This document shows, in pieces, positions 26,406-35,334 of a stretch of DNA of 64,000 bases. The notes beneath the pieces are model-generated. The model was not told the DNA's origin and did no database searches. It was given only the letters and a program-made list of their open reading frames with translations. The first letter of the stretch is position 1. Each line of letters opens with the position of its first letter. Both the position numbers and the translations under genes were made by a program. Source of the DNA: Pseudooceanicola pacificus (GTDB lineage Bacteria; Pseudomonadota; Alphaproteobacteria; Rhodobacterales; Rhodobacteraceae); assembly GCF_009789075.1 (NCBI RefSeq), contig NZ_WNXQ01000005.1:62001-126000 (forward strand), written 5' to 3'.

Positions 26406-26879
26406 TCAATCGGACTTAGGGTCCGATGCGGCCTCACGGAAATTTGCGTAATGGGCCCTGGTGCGCTTGACACCAGTGTGCCCGAGAAGCTGGGCTGCCG
26501 GGATCGGGGAGTGGGGGGGCGCATTCGTCCGGGAGAGGAGGCTCGCCTGGACGTGACGGATCCGCATGACGGACGTGCCGAGCGCGAAGACGTACCGCCG
26601 GATGGCGCGGCGGACGGCGTGGCGCCAAGCTTGGTAGGCTTGGGCACTGGTCCAGGGCGCCTTGGCATTGTCGAAGCCGCCGCTCGGAAAGTGCGCATCG
26701 AACCAGTCGATGTCCGCGGGAATCTTCTCGGGGGGCCTGTCGAGGAGGGTCTCGAGCCGGCGCAGGGCGGACTGTAGGCGCCGATCGGGTTCGTGCTCGA
26801 GCACCTCCCGAAGCGTGAATGGCGCCTGGGCGAGCGGGTTCGCAACGATGCGGCTTTGGTATTTCGTTTTGGGACCCAT
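26406..26879 (-). CDS. Internally deleted tyrosine recombinase fragment
   Basis: Predicted 157 aa, ATG at 26879 with AAAGGAAA before it. The N-terminal 105 residues look like the core-binding region of the 611-aa recombinase (IDWFDAHFP, AYQAWRHAVRRAIRRYV). The C-terminal 45 residues look like the end of a recombinase catalytic domain (IRHVQASLL, AAQLLGHTGVKRTRAHYANF). The section with Arg I and the catalytic Lys is missing. Either a degraded gene or a small accessory protein that still binds DNA. Confidence 0.65.
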   Translation of the reverse strand: MGPKTKYQSRIVANPLAQAPFTLREVLEHEPDRRLQSALRRLETLLDRPPEKIPADIDWFDAHFPSGGFDNAKAPWTSAQAYQAWRHAVRRAIRRYVFALGTSVMRIRHVQASLLSRTNAPPHSPIPAAQLLGHTGVKRTRAHYANFREAASDPKSD

Positions 26880-26982
26880 GGAATTTCCTTTCATCTGGTT
26901 CATTGAGGAGATTGGTCGCTTGGCGTGCAGACGAAGCGAAAATGTGCACTCGAGTCGGAATATCCGGGAACTAAGCGACGCC

Positions 26983-27777
26983 TTATGTTCCCGACAGTTT
27001 CGCCTCTTCCGGCGCCCCGTGCAGGCCATCGCCTCGGCGTGCATTTGCGCCGGATCCTGTGCAGGAGAGCTGCGTTTCAGACTGGGCGGCCGCACGTGCC
27101 GTGGTGTCTGCGAACAGGCCGCGAGACGTGCCGCCCGTGGAGGAGGGCGCGGCCTTCGGGGTGGCGATATTTGTCTCTTCGGCCCGGAGAGCGTCCTCCG
27201 AAGCGGGTTTCTCTTCTGAGGATGCGAGCCTGTGCACCACGTCCGAAACGATGTAGCGGATGCGCCCATGGCTGATGATCCGGGCCGGCAGGTCGCCCTC
27301 GTCCGCGAGGATCGCGTCGATCCGGGCTTGCGGGACCTTGAGATGCCGCGCCAGGCGCGTCGCGGGCAGGGCATGCCCGGGGATCGGCGCCAAGTCATGA
27401 AAGGTGTTTCTGGGGCTCGCCAGCAGCTGCTCGACCTGAGCCTTCAGCATGCGGTTCCGCTTCGGTCCAAACGCGTAGAGTGGCGGGTAGGGGTTGTCGG
27501 GCGCGCGCAGCTGGTTAAGGAGATTCTCCCCGGAGACACCGAACCACTCCGCGACGTCCGCGACACGTACCAGGCCGCTGCCGAGCATGTCGTTTTCGAG
27601 GGGGCCCGATGGCGATAGGCCGAGCAGGTGCTCATAAACTCTCGGCATCGGGTACTTGCGACCAAGCGGTTCAATTTCGAACCGGGCAAGAAAACGGCGA
27701 ACTTCGTTGCGCGACAGCTTCGACCAGACACTCAAATCGATGAGTGTCGCGGCGTGAAGTCTTGCGAAGGGCGGCAT
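26983..27777 (-). CDS. Recombinase-operon protein, DNA-binding-like
   Basis: Predicted 264 aa; start at 27777 preferred, with AGGAG six bases before it. The first 190 residues hold two helix-rich modules with helix-turn-helix-like segments (LSRNEVRRFLARFEIEPLG; VRVADVAEWFGVSGENLLNQ; ATRLARHLKVPQARIDAIL). The last 70 residues are polar and low-complexity. No named family is recognised. Repeated HTH-like units in a recombinase operon suggest an excisionase-like or architectural factor. Confidence 0.65.
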   Translation of the reverse strand: MPPFARLHAATLIDLSVWSKLSRNEVRRFLARFEIEPLGRKYPMPRVYEHLLGLSPSGPLENDMLGSGLVRVADVAEWFGVSGENLLNQLRAPDNPYPPLYAFGPKRNRMLKAQVEQLLASPRNTFHDLAPIPGHALPATRLARHLKVPQARIDAILADEGDLPARIISHGRIRYIVSDVVHRLASSEEKPASEDALRAEETNIATPKAAPSSTGGTSRGLFADTTARAAAQSETQLSCTGSGANARRGDGLHGAPEEAKLSGT

Positions 27778-27858
27778 GGGCATCTCCTGTTTTGCAGGAG
27801 ATGGTTCCAGGCACAGAGTGACGGAAAGAATTTCTTCGCCGACGTGGTTGACGCTGAT

Positions 27859-30156
27859 CTAAACCAGGCCTGGGCGGCTTTCGCGCCAATCGCGGATCCG
27901 CGCGACGTGGAGGCGGGCCGACGCGGGCGTCATAAAGGGTTGCTCGCGCATGATCCGCTCGAGGTTCTCCTCCGACACCAACTCGCCGGTCAAAGGATCG
28001 TCCCCGCACGAATGGACCCCGAACTTTCGCAAGCAGCGCCAGACGAAATGCGCGGCCTCGAGAACCTGCACGGTCTCGCCCTCGAGCGCGGTCTCGAACC
28101 TGCGCGGAAGGGGGAAATGCGCATTCTTCAGCCGGGTGCCGATCCGGGGCATCGGCCCGAGTTTCTCGGCCGGCAGAAGACTGTCCCCGGCGATTTCTGG
28201 AACGGACCACAAGGCATCGAAGTTTTCTATGGCGCGGACCCACTTTCTGCGCAGGTCTGGACGCAGGGATCTCTCATGGATCCATGCCCATTCGCGATCG
28301 AGCTGCCAGGGTTCACGCGCTTCGTGGGCCGCCACGTCCATCAACGTGTCGACAGGATTTCCGGCTCGCGGAAGACCAGCCTCCACGATCCTGGACTGGA
28401 GCTTTTGCCAACCGGGTGTCCACGCGCGGCCGACGCGATCAGCCAGACGCTGCAGTGGCGCGCGGTAATGGAGCATTTCCCGTGGATGGCTCGCGGCCGC
28501 CGCCGCGATCAGGTCTCGCCATGGAATGACGTCGATCTGAGCTTGGAAGACCTTTTTGTCGGACGTCAGCTCAAACAGGCGCCGCGCCGCAGTGATCAGC
28601 TCCTTCACCCCAAAGGCGCCGTATCCCGCCGCTTCGGCGATAGACCGCAAGGAGTTCTCCAAGGCTGTGGGCATGTCACCGCGGTGATGGCGAAGCCAGT
28701 CGCGCTGGTCGCCGATCGCGGGCCCCGGCAAGAGCTCGGGAAATACAGAACGCAAGACGTCGAGGGCTGCCAGTCCCGTCAGGCACTTCGGAACATCTCG
28801 CAGTCCTTGAGCCTTCAAAAGGAATTCCCGCGCGACATCCATGTCGATCTTTTCGGGAGGTATCGGCGGCTCGGAGCATTCGGCATATTTCCTGACCAAC
28901 AGCAGGCCCTGCATGTCGGTGCCGCTCGCGATCGTGCCCTTGGCGCGGGAGATCATACCCTCCCAAGAAGAAAGCCTGTGCGTGTGCGCCAGAAACGTGC
29001 GGAGGGCGGTCCGGTAGTCGCGCCGAGTGAGGTCCGCACGTTCCTCGACCCTGGTCTCGAAAAAGACCACGGCGTCCTGCAAAAAGGTGGGACTGTCGAT
29101 GTCGAAGCCTGCGTCCAGAAGGTCTCGCAGCAGCCGGCGTAAGTCCTTCACGTGCCGTCGGCTGGTCGAGCGGTCTTTCGCAAAGGCCGCAACCTCTGCC
29201 TCGATCGCGGTCGGTAACATGACCGGTTTTCTGTTTGTCTTTCGTTTCCGAGGTTCGGCGAGCCTGTCATGGCGTTCAGGTCGACGCACCCGGTCCGCAG
29301 TAACATCTTCGGACACAGCCGCAGGCTCGGTGCATCGAAGTAACGAGAGCAGCGTCCGGAGATAGAGAGCCGCGGTGTTCGCGGAGATCTGCTGCCCTAC
29401 CGCTGCATGATATCTCGTCGCATCCTCGAGGCTCAGCGACCAGCCTGGCTTCGGCCCGTCTTCTGAAAGTAAACCAAAATCCACGGCAAGTTCGAATGCG
29501 CGCCGAGCGTGAAGGGCGTGGCCGACGGGAAGTCGTCCTCGAACTGCCGCGAGCGCGGCCGGCAATTCGATGCGGTGTTTGTCGCCATCGCGATAAGCCG
29601 GGAAGGGGCCGATTTTCTCAGGGCGAAGGATCCCGGCCACGACAACGCGCGGATCGTCTCTGAGCTTGTCAATTGTCGTAGCGGAATTCCGGAACGCATT
29701 CCTCTGCTTATCACGGAGATCGCGGTCGGCTGCGATGGCCAACTTACGCGTCACATCCCGCAAGATCGTTCCAGGGAACATCTCTTCCATCAGTTTCCGG
29801 TTCACGCCAGGCAGACGGCGTTCCCGCGCAAGCTGGTTAAGCAGCGTGTAGGGATCAGTGTCGGGCCATGCCCCTGCCAGCCGTGCGTGCCGCAGGAGGC
29901 TCTCCCGGCACCGGCCGTAAAGGCCAGCGTCCCCGAATGCAGCGGCAAGATTGTCGTCTGGAACCTGGGGAAACGTGGCCGCGAATGATGCTTCCGAAGC
30001 GAGCACCCCAGGGTCGTGGAACGTCTCTGTTCCTATCGCGCAGCAGGCAAGGTCGAGGAACGCCAGGATAGAGATTCTGCCCGGTGATTGCACGGCGCCG
30101 CTTTCGATCCGCATCCGCAGATCGGCCAGGCACAGGGAAGGTTGCGAATGGGTCAT
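27859..30156 (-). CDS. Large unrecognised protein of recombinase operon
   Basis: Predicted 765 aa, soluble, mostly alpha-helical, rich in Arg and Leu. I see no complete Arg...HxxR...Tyr set, although segments such as SRRHVKDLRRLLRDLLDAGFD and RRDYRTALRTFLAHTH resemble the helical core-binding domains of tyrosine recombinases. It lies on the same strand as the two recombinases, with small gaps. It could be a recombinase relative without catalysis, or an element-specific partner. Function unknown. Confidence 0.75.
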   Translation of the reverse strand: MTHSQPSLCLADLRMRIESGAVQSPGRISILAFLDLACCAIGTETFHDPGVLASEASFAATFPQVPDDNLAAAFGDAGLYGRCRESLLRHARLAGAWPDTDPYTLLNQLARERRLPGVNRKLMEEMFPGTILRDVTRKLAIAADRDLRDKQRNAFRNSATTIDKLRDDPRVVVAGILRPEKIGPFPAYRDGDKHRIELPAALAAVRGRLPVGHALHARRAFELAVDFGLLSEDGPKPGWSLSLEDATRYHAAVGQQISANTAALYLRTLLSLLRCTEPAAVSEDVTADRVRRPERHDRLAEPRKRKTNRKPVMLPTAIEAEVAAFAKDRSTSRRHVKDLRRLLRDLLDAGFDIDSPTFLQDAVVFFETRVEERADLTRRDYRTALRTFLAHTHRLSSWEGMISRAKGTIASGTDMQGLLLVRKYAECSEPPIPPEKIDMDVAREFLLKAQGLRDVPKCLTGLAALDVLRSVFPELLPGPAIGDQRDWLRHHRGDMPTALENSLRSIAEAAGYGAFGVKELITAARRLFELTSDKKVFQAQIDVIPWRDLIAAAAASHPREMLHYRAPLQRLADRVGRAWTPGWQKLQSRIVEAGLPRAGNPVDTLMDVAAHEAREPWQLDREWAWIHERSLRPDLRRKWVRAIENFDALWSVPEIAGDSLLPAEKLGPMPRIGTRLKNAHFPLPRRFETALEGETVQVLEAAHFVWRCLRKFGVHSCGDDPLTGELVSEENLERIMREQPFMTPASARLHVARIRDWRESRPGLV

Positions 30157-30231
30157 GTGGAGCAGATGGGATCATTCGGGAAATCGAAAAATCGCCCTTG
30201 GCGACCAAGCTGGCCGCCAAGGGAAAACCCG

Positions 30232-30702
30232 TCATTTGGCCAGACCCCTCTCGAATGCTCTGATCGCGTCGGAGAGCAGGTCGGCAATCACGTGCAGGAC
30301 GGCACCACGCCCTGTGATCCTCCACTCCGCACCGTAGGGATCGGCCGGCCGCTCCACTGCGAATTCCGCTTGCGCTGCCAGCTCCTCGACCGCCAGCTGA
30401 CGATGGACGCAGATGAGCATCGTCCGGCAGCTCGCCAGGCGCTCGGCGTCCGCCGATGCTGCGCCGAGAAGCACATGGTAGTGGGACACGCTTTCCGAGA
30501 ATGCTGGGGCGGCGGCATGCGACCGGAACCGGATCAGGACGAGCCATTGTGCCGCGCGGCATGAAAGCGCCTGTGCTCGCAGAAGGCGGCCTGACATGTC
30601 CTCTTCGATTGCGAAGCTCGCCGCCGCGCTGGCTCGGCCGACGCTGCTATCCTCCGTGTGATCGGTGGCGATGACGGACACGCGATTAGTATCGTGATGC
30701 AT
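30232..30702 (-). CDS. Hypothetical protein, operon leader gene
   Basis: Predicted 156 aa, first gene of the minus-strand operon, with GAGGAAAGGGA before the ATG. Soluble, with a C-terminal helical region (VLHVIADLLSDAIRAFERGL). Three Cys residues are spread without motif. I do not recognise it. Confidence 0.5.
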   Translation of the reverse strand: MHHDTNRVSVIATDHTEDSSVGRASAAASFAIEEDMSGRLLRAQALSCRAAQWLVLIRFRSHAAAPAFSESVSHYHVLLGAASADAERLASCRTMLICVHRQLAVEELAAQAEFAVERPADPYGAEWRITGRGAVLHVIADLLSDAIRAFERGLAK

Positions 30703-31701
30703 GGTTTCCCTTTCCTCGAGTGAGAGATTGCGGCGATCTGCCGCTTCAAGGGCTCGGCCCGGGCTACTGACCGTCTCGTGGTGGTTCTTTCATCCGCCGG
30801 CGACCATGAGATTGGCCAGAGCTTGGTCAGACGAAGAACTTTTCTGCAACGTTTGAGCATGGGAAGAAAAAAGCAGCCATCATCACCCGGCCATGACAGT
30901 AGAGTTGAAAGGCCCCACAACGCCTGGTCACCGGCTGACGATCCCGTCCAGGATTGCGTGGCGAGGACGGAGATCGACTCCAGCTATTTCGCGCGGGAAA
31001 ATGTCGTCAGCTCGCGGGTTTTTTGCGTCAAGGCGCGGGGAAATATCGTCATCTCGCGGGGTTCCTGCGTCATTTTGCGGGGAAATTGCGACAGAGAAGG
31101 CTCTAAGCTGCTGATTTTTCGAAACGAAACAACCTCTGAATCAAGAGAATCCTGAATCCCCCTGAAAGAGCCGCAGAGCGGCGGATTTTGGGGGCCTTTG
31201 GAGGCACCAGACGCCCGCTTGAAGAAAAACCGATCGGATGCTTTTCTCTCCGGCGAACGTTCCAATCTACTCTTCGTGTCGGGTGCACCTCGACAGGGAC
31301 TGAAACAGACGAGGCTCTGCGGCGCGCAGTAGGGTCTATGGCTGGAGCAGGACTTGGCGAGATCGGTCCGGCGCTGGCTCGCAGACGTGCGAGCAAAGGC
31401 TCTCGCCCTTATTGCGCGGGAGTTGAGAAGGTTGCTGTCTCGGGAGGGTCGAGATGTGAAGCCTGTTGCGGCGCGCAGCAGTAGGCTCTGCTGATCGACA
31501 GTTTCCGGGGCAGTGACCACCTTCATTCGGTGCTATCTGTTCGATCGGACGCAGGGTTTTGAAACTCCGACGATCTTCACCAATGGCCGGTGGCGGGGCG
31601 ATCTTCGCTCACCTCGGAGCGGCACGCCATGCGGAAGACCAATTTGCAGACCAATGTGGCAAAGGGGCAGATACGCGAGGACTCAGGTCGAGGATGCGCG
31701 A
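30703..31701. other. Long gene-poor region beside the recombinase operon
   Basis: About 1 kb without a convincing gene. It holds the 21-bp repeat array and, further right, a short direct repeat TGCGGCGCGCAG near 31320 and 31466. Open frames here lack ribosome binding sites and domain signals. It probably includes the promoter of the minus-strand operon and possibly one end of the element. Confidence 0.5.
30992..31096. repeat. Five 21-bp tandem repeats (iteron-like)
   Basis: Units start at 30992, 31013, 31034, 31055 and 31076, exactly 21 bp apart. Each follows CGCGGG(G)(A/T)-rich block then GTCA; for example unit 3 is CGCGGGGAAATATCGTCA plus three bases. They lie upstream of the recombinase operon in a region without a convincing gene. 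Read on the minus strand the array encodes a seven-residue repeat (PR-x-MT) in a weak ORF, but phase conservation of the DNA core fits protein-binding sites as well. Candidate recombinase arm sites, operator array or replication iterons. Confidence 0.8.
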
Positions 31702-32448
31702 ATGCTTTCCATCATCATATTGGTCGTGGTGGGCCTGCTCGCCGGGATGGTCAACGCCATTGCCGGTGGCGGGACACTCATTAGCTTTCCTGCCCTGGTC
31801 TGGCTGGGAGTGCCGCCGATCATGGCCAACGCCACGGCGACGCTGACTGCCTTGCCAGGTTATATTGGCAGTGCATGGGCCTACAGGCACGATATATCCG
31901 CAGAGGGAAGCCACGGGCTAAGGAGCATCATCGTGATCGCCGCGCTTGGCGGCCTGGCGGGGGCGGGGCTGCTATTGCTTACGCCGGGCGATGCTTTTGT
32001 CGGAATCGTGCCTTGGCTCTTGCTCTCCGCCACGCTGCTCTTTGCAATCGGTCCGCGTCTCGTAGCTCTGGTTCGCGCGAAGGGACTGACGATCGGACCG
32101 AGTCTCTCGGCTTTCGCGATCTTCCTCGTTGCTGGCTACGGCGGCTATTTCAATGGAGGTCTTGGCATCATGTTGCTGGCGGTGTTCAGCCTGATTGGCT
32201 TCCAGAACCTGCACGGGATGAATGGTCTGAAGAACCTGCTTTCAGCCGTGCTTTCCCTGGTATCTGTCACGACGTATGTGACCGCTGGCCTGATCGCCTG
32301 GGAGTCCGCTACGATCCTGGCGATCTCGACAACGATTGGAGGATACATCGGCGCCCAACAGGCGCGGCGGATTCAACACACCGAGTATCTGCGGGCTTTG
32401 ATCGTCGGTGTTGGTGCATCGATGACGCTGGTATTCTTCGCAATCTGA
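31702..32448 (+). CDS. TSUP (TauE/SafE) family permease
   Basis: Inner-membrane protein of 248 aa with about eight helices and the TSUP signature near the start (GLLAGMVNAIAGGGTLISFPAL) repeated in the second half (GGYFNGGLGIMLLAV). The family exports or imports sulfite, sulfonates or other organosulfur anions. The ATG at 31702 is used because the domain starts there. The substrate cannot be read. Confidence 0.88.
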   Translation: MLSIIILVVVGLLAGMVNAIAGGGTLISFPALVWLGVPPIMANATATLTALPGYIGSAWAYRHDISAEGSHGLRSIIVIAALGGLAGAGLLLLTPGDAFVGIVPWLLLSATLLFAIGPRLVALVRAKGLTIGPSLSAFAIFLVAGYGGYFNGGLGIMLLAVFSLIGFQNLHGMNGLKNLLSAVLSLVSVTTYVTAGLIAWESATILAISTTIGGYIGAQQARRIQHTEYLRALIVGVGASMTLVFFAI

Positions 32449-32775
32449 CTGTCGAGACTCAGCGTGGAACTAACGTTCCAGGTGCGCTCCGTCGGAGAGA
32501 AAAACCTCCGTCATCGGGACGCGCCAGGGCATGAAGTCGATGGGCGCCAAGAGGCCAACTGTAGGATCCCGCACCGATGATCCGTGACCCCGACAACTGC
32601 CGCTGTCGCCTTCGCGCGCTCTTCCGACGACGCAGCGCTCGCCGCGAGGAGTGGGGCCCGCTCTGCGCGCTGGACCGGCCGACGGCCCGTGCCGTCTTAG
32701 GGTCGACCGGATGCCCGTCGGCAAGAAAGTGAGCTAATCAGGGAGCGGCGCCTCTGCCGGCCTCATCGTCCCTTG
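32449..32775. other. Intergenic region without recognised feature
   Basis: Between the convergent TSUP and PACE genes. No gene, hairpin with T run or repeat stands out. Confidence 0.4.
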
Positions 32776-33204
32776 TCACGCTGTCCGTGCGGTCCGTTGA
32801 GGCGGGAAAAGGGTATCGTAACCCCAAGTGAAGACAAAGGCGTAGCCCATATAGAAAACCGCAAAGGAGATCTCCATTACCAGTGAGGCGATCAGTGGGA
32901 CACCGAGCCACCAGGCGAAGAGTGGCAACAGGAGGACCAGAAGCGTCGCCTCGAAGAGCACGGCATGAACAATCCGAAGCGGCATCGTCTTGCGGACATC
33001 GCGTCGCCGCCAATTCAGAACGTGGTCGAATACCAGGTTGAAGATGTAGTTCCACATCGTCGCGGCGGTGGCACCAAGCACGACCAGTGCTCCCATGTCG
33101 CCTATGGGGTGATCGAAGACCCAGGCGAAGAGCGGCGTGACGATAACAATGCCGATGAACTCGAAACTGAGAGCTTGGCGAATTCGGTCTGCGGTGCTGC
33201 GCAT
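32776..33204 (-). CDS. PACE-family efflux transporter
   Basis: Inner-membrane protein of 142 aa with four helices in two bacterial transmembrane pair (BTP) repeats: FEFIGIVIVTPLFAWVFD and VLFEATLLVLLLPLFAWWLG. PACE proteins (AceI type) export chlorhexidine, acriflavine or short diamines by proton antiport. ATG at 33204 with CGGAG before it. Context gives no further clue. Confidence 0.88.
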   Translation of the reverse strand: MRSTADRIRQALSFEFIGIVIVTPLFAWVFDHPIGDMGALVVLGATAATMWNYIFNLVFDHVLNWRRRDVRKTMPLRIVHAVLFEATLLVLLLPLFAWWLGVPLIASLVMEISFAVFYMGYAFVFTWGYDTLFPPQRTARTA

Positions 33205-33290
33205 GATGGCTCCGATTGTTGTTCGGGCCGTCCCGCGTGTTGACCATCTGGCTGGGCGAGGCCGTCCTCGCTTATCGATGCAAGCGGCCT

Positions 33291-34391
33291 TCATGCCGCA
33301 GGACGTTCCTCTGCCCCAGCAAGCAGTAGTCGCATGATATCAGATCGGGTCAGGATCCCGACCAGTCGCTGCTCCCGGGTCACCGGAACAACCTCGCTTC
33401 CCTGCGCCGCCAGCCTGTTGAGGAGCACGCCAACGGGCATATCGTCCGGCACCGCACGGTCGGCGGGTCGCATCACGTCTGATATGGTGCGACGCGGAGA
33501 TCTCTGCCGCCAGGCCGCCGGGCGGTCCTGCGCCGCGACGACGTGCAGAAGATCGGCCTGGAGCACGAGGCCGCGCAGTATCATATCTTCGTCTACGACC
33601 GGGAGGCTCTTGATAGAATGGCTGCGGAAAAGCCGTGCCGCATCCGAGAGCGGCGTGGCGGGTCGGACCGTGATCAGACCGGTGGTCATGACGTCAGCAC
33701 AGGTTGTTCCGTCAAAACGGTGCTGGGCCGCCTCTGCTTCGGCAGCGGCCAGCAACCGGCCGAGGTCTGCCACACCAAGGTTGGTCGACTGGTTGAACCG
33801 GTGGAGAAGCTCACCGAGTTGCTCGGTCGTCAAACCCAGGCGCAGCGCGGGATTTCCCGTCTCGTCCGTCTCAGGCTGGCGGAACGGATATACCCGGCCC
33901 GTTGCCCTGTTGTAGACGATGGCGGCAAGGACCAGTACGGCGGTGGTCAGCCCGACCGGCATCAAGGCGAAAAGCAGTCCCGCTTCCCGGGCCACGCCCG
34001 GATCGAGGGCGGTGAGCAATGCCACTGCCCCTCCCGGCGGGTGGAGCGCCCGAACGAACATCATGGCGGTGATCGCTGCGCCGACGGCGACGCCAACAGA
34101 CCAGGGAGCGGGCACGATCCGGAGAACCAGGAGAGTGACGAGTGCTGCCGTCACATTGCCGACGATGGCCGACCACGGTTGGGCGAGGGGCGAGTTCGGA
34201 ACGCAGAATACGAGCACTGCCGTCGCTCCAAGCGGAGCCATCAAAAAGAATGTCGATTCCCCCAGCCTGGCGGCCAAGCTCACTACGAGAGCGCACAGGC
34301 TGATCCCGAGAACTGCGCCGAGCCCGGCGCGCAACTGCTCGCGGCCGTGAAATGCCGGCAGCGCCGGGTAGAGATGATACCATGCCCGCAT
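33291..34391 (-). CDS. HPP-family membrane protein with CBS pair
   Basis: Predicted 366 aa. The N-terminal HPP domain (about 20-165, four or five helices, with ALHPPGGAVALL) is followed by two CBS domains (about 225-355; DVMTTGLITVRPATPLSDAARLF and DVMRPADRAVPDD). HPP proteins have been linked to nitrite transport in chloroplasts and cyanobacteria; CBS pairs sense adenosine nucleotides. AAGGAGG lies before the ATG. Bacterial substrate unproven. Confidence 0.88.
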   Translation of the reverse strand: MRAWYHLYPALPAFHGREQLRAGLGAVLGISLCALVVSLAARLGESTFFLMAPLGATAVLVFCVPNSPLAQPWSAIVGNVTAALVTLLVLRIVPAPWSVGVAVGAAITAMMFVRALHPPGGAVALLTALDPGVAREAGLLFALMPVGLTTAVLVLAAIVYNRATGRVYPFRQPETDETGNPALRLGLTTEQLGELLHRFNQSTNLGVADLGRLLAAAEAEAAQHRFDGTTCADVMTTGLITVRPATPLSDAARLFRSHSIKSLPVVDEDMILRGLVLQADLLHVVAAQDRPAAWRQRSPRRTISDVMRPADRAVPDDMPVGVLLNRLAAQGSEVVPVTREQRLVGILTRSDIMRLLLAGAEERPAA

Positions 34392-34624
34392 ACGAAGGCC
34401 TCCTTCGCTGCCCGAAAAGAGAGCAACTTCCGCCTCCTATGCCTTAGATGATGGCAGAATGTGAACAGATGCATCCGACGAAAAGGACATTGGTCCTATC
34501 TCCAATTGAATGGGGGGATCGTGGTCCCGCGTAGACGTCAGGATCGAAACGACCGATCGCACGCAGGCTCCCGCTTGTTTTCAGCGGTAAATGGTCTGAA
34601 TATTGGCCTGAATGGGGGAATGGC

Positions 34625-35323
34625 ATGCGAACAGGCAAGGATGCGGCACGGGCGCGACTCTGGCAGGTTCTCGAGGAACGTGCGCCGGCCTCGGGAGATC
34701 GTTTACCGCCAGAGAGGGTGCTGAAGGATCTCGTCGGATGCAGTCGTGAGACGCTTCGTGGGGCGCTCGCCACCCTCGAGGCGCGCGGCGAGATCTGGCG
34801 CCATGTCGGTCAGGGGACCTTTCGCGGCCGAGCGCCCCTGGGCCGTCCGGTGAAGGATACGCTCCTGCTCGAGGCGACAACACCCGCGGACCTGATGGAC
34901 GCACGCCGCCTACTTGAACCGCAGGTCGCAACGGCTGCCGCGTTGCGGCGTGTAACGGAGGACATTTCCCTGCTGCGACAGCGCGTCGCCAACGGACGTG
35001 CCGCTCGAAATCGCGCGGAATGCGAGCGGGCTGATGACGCCTTCCACCAGTCGATCGCGCAAGTCGCGCGCAACCCTCTCTTGATTGCCCTCCTGCGTCA
35101 TTTCTCGAGCGCCCGATGCCGCGCGGTTTGGCAGAGGGAATGGGATCGCACCTATCGCCGAGTCGGCGTGGAAGAGTTCACCCGGGTGCATGGCGATCAT
35201 CACGAACAGGTCGTCGACGCAATTGCCGCCGGCGACGGGCCGGCCGCGCATCGTGCCATGGCCCATCATCTCGAGGCTGTCAGCATCGATATGGGCGTCC
35301 TCAACCCAGTGCCGTCATGCTGA
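34625..35323 (+). CDS. GntR/FadR-family regulator
   Basis: DNA-binding regulator of 232 aa with an N-terminal winged helix (LPPERVLKDLVGCSRETLRGALATLEARGEIWRHVGQGTF is split over about 26-68) and a C-terminal FCD ligand domain with DAFHQSIAQ and HHEQVVDAI metal-site His residues. Binds a carboxylate effector in characterised relatives. It is convergent with the EamA gene 35335-36297; target unknown. Confidence 0.9.
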   Translation: MRTGKDAARARLWQVLEERAPASGDRLPPERVLKDLVGCSRETLRGALATLEARGEIWRHVGQGTFRGRAPLGRPVKDTLLLEATTPADLMDARRLLEPQVATAAALRRVTEDISLLRQRVANGRAARNRAECERADDAFHQSIAQVARNPLLIALLRHFSSARCRAVWQREWDRTYRRVGVEEFTRVHGDHHEQVVDAIAAGDGPAAHRAMAHHLEAVSIDMGVLNPVPSC

Positions 35324-35334
35324 TGATGCCTCTG

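Noticed and set aside
27628-29142. 504-codon + strand frame across the recombinase operon
   Set aside because: Antisense to the 765-aa gene, no ribosome site, no recognisable domain; the minus-strand genes have ribosome sites and coupling.
31320-31480. Short direct repeat TGCGGCGCGCAG as an att site
   Set aside because: Only about 12 bases, 147 bp apart, both on one side of the recombinase operon; no matching copy was seen at the left side near 23.1 kb.
30984-31526. Minus-strand frame with seven-residue repeats as a gene
   Set aside because: No ribosome site at the start and no domain; the repeat is better explained by 21-bp DNA units, although this is not proven.
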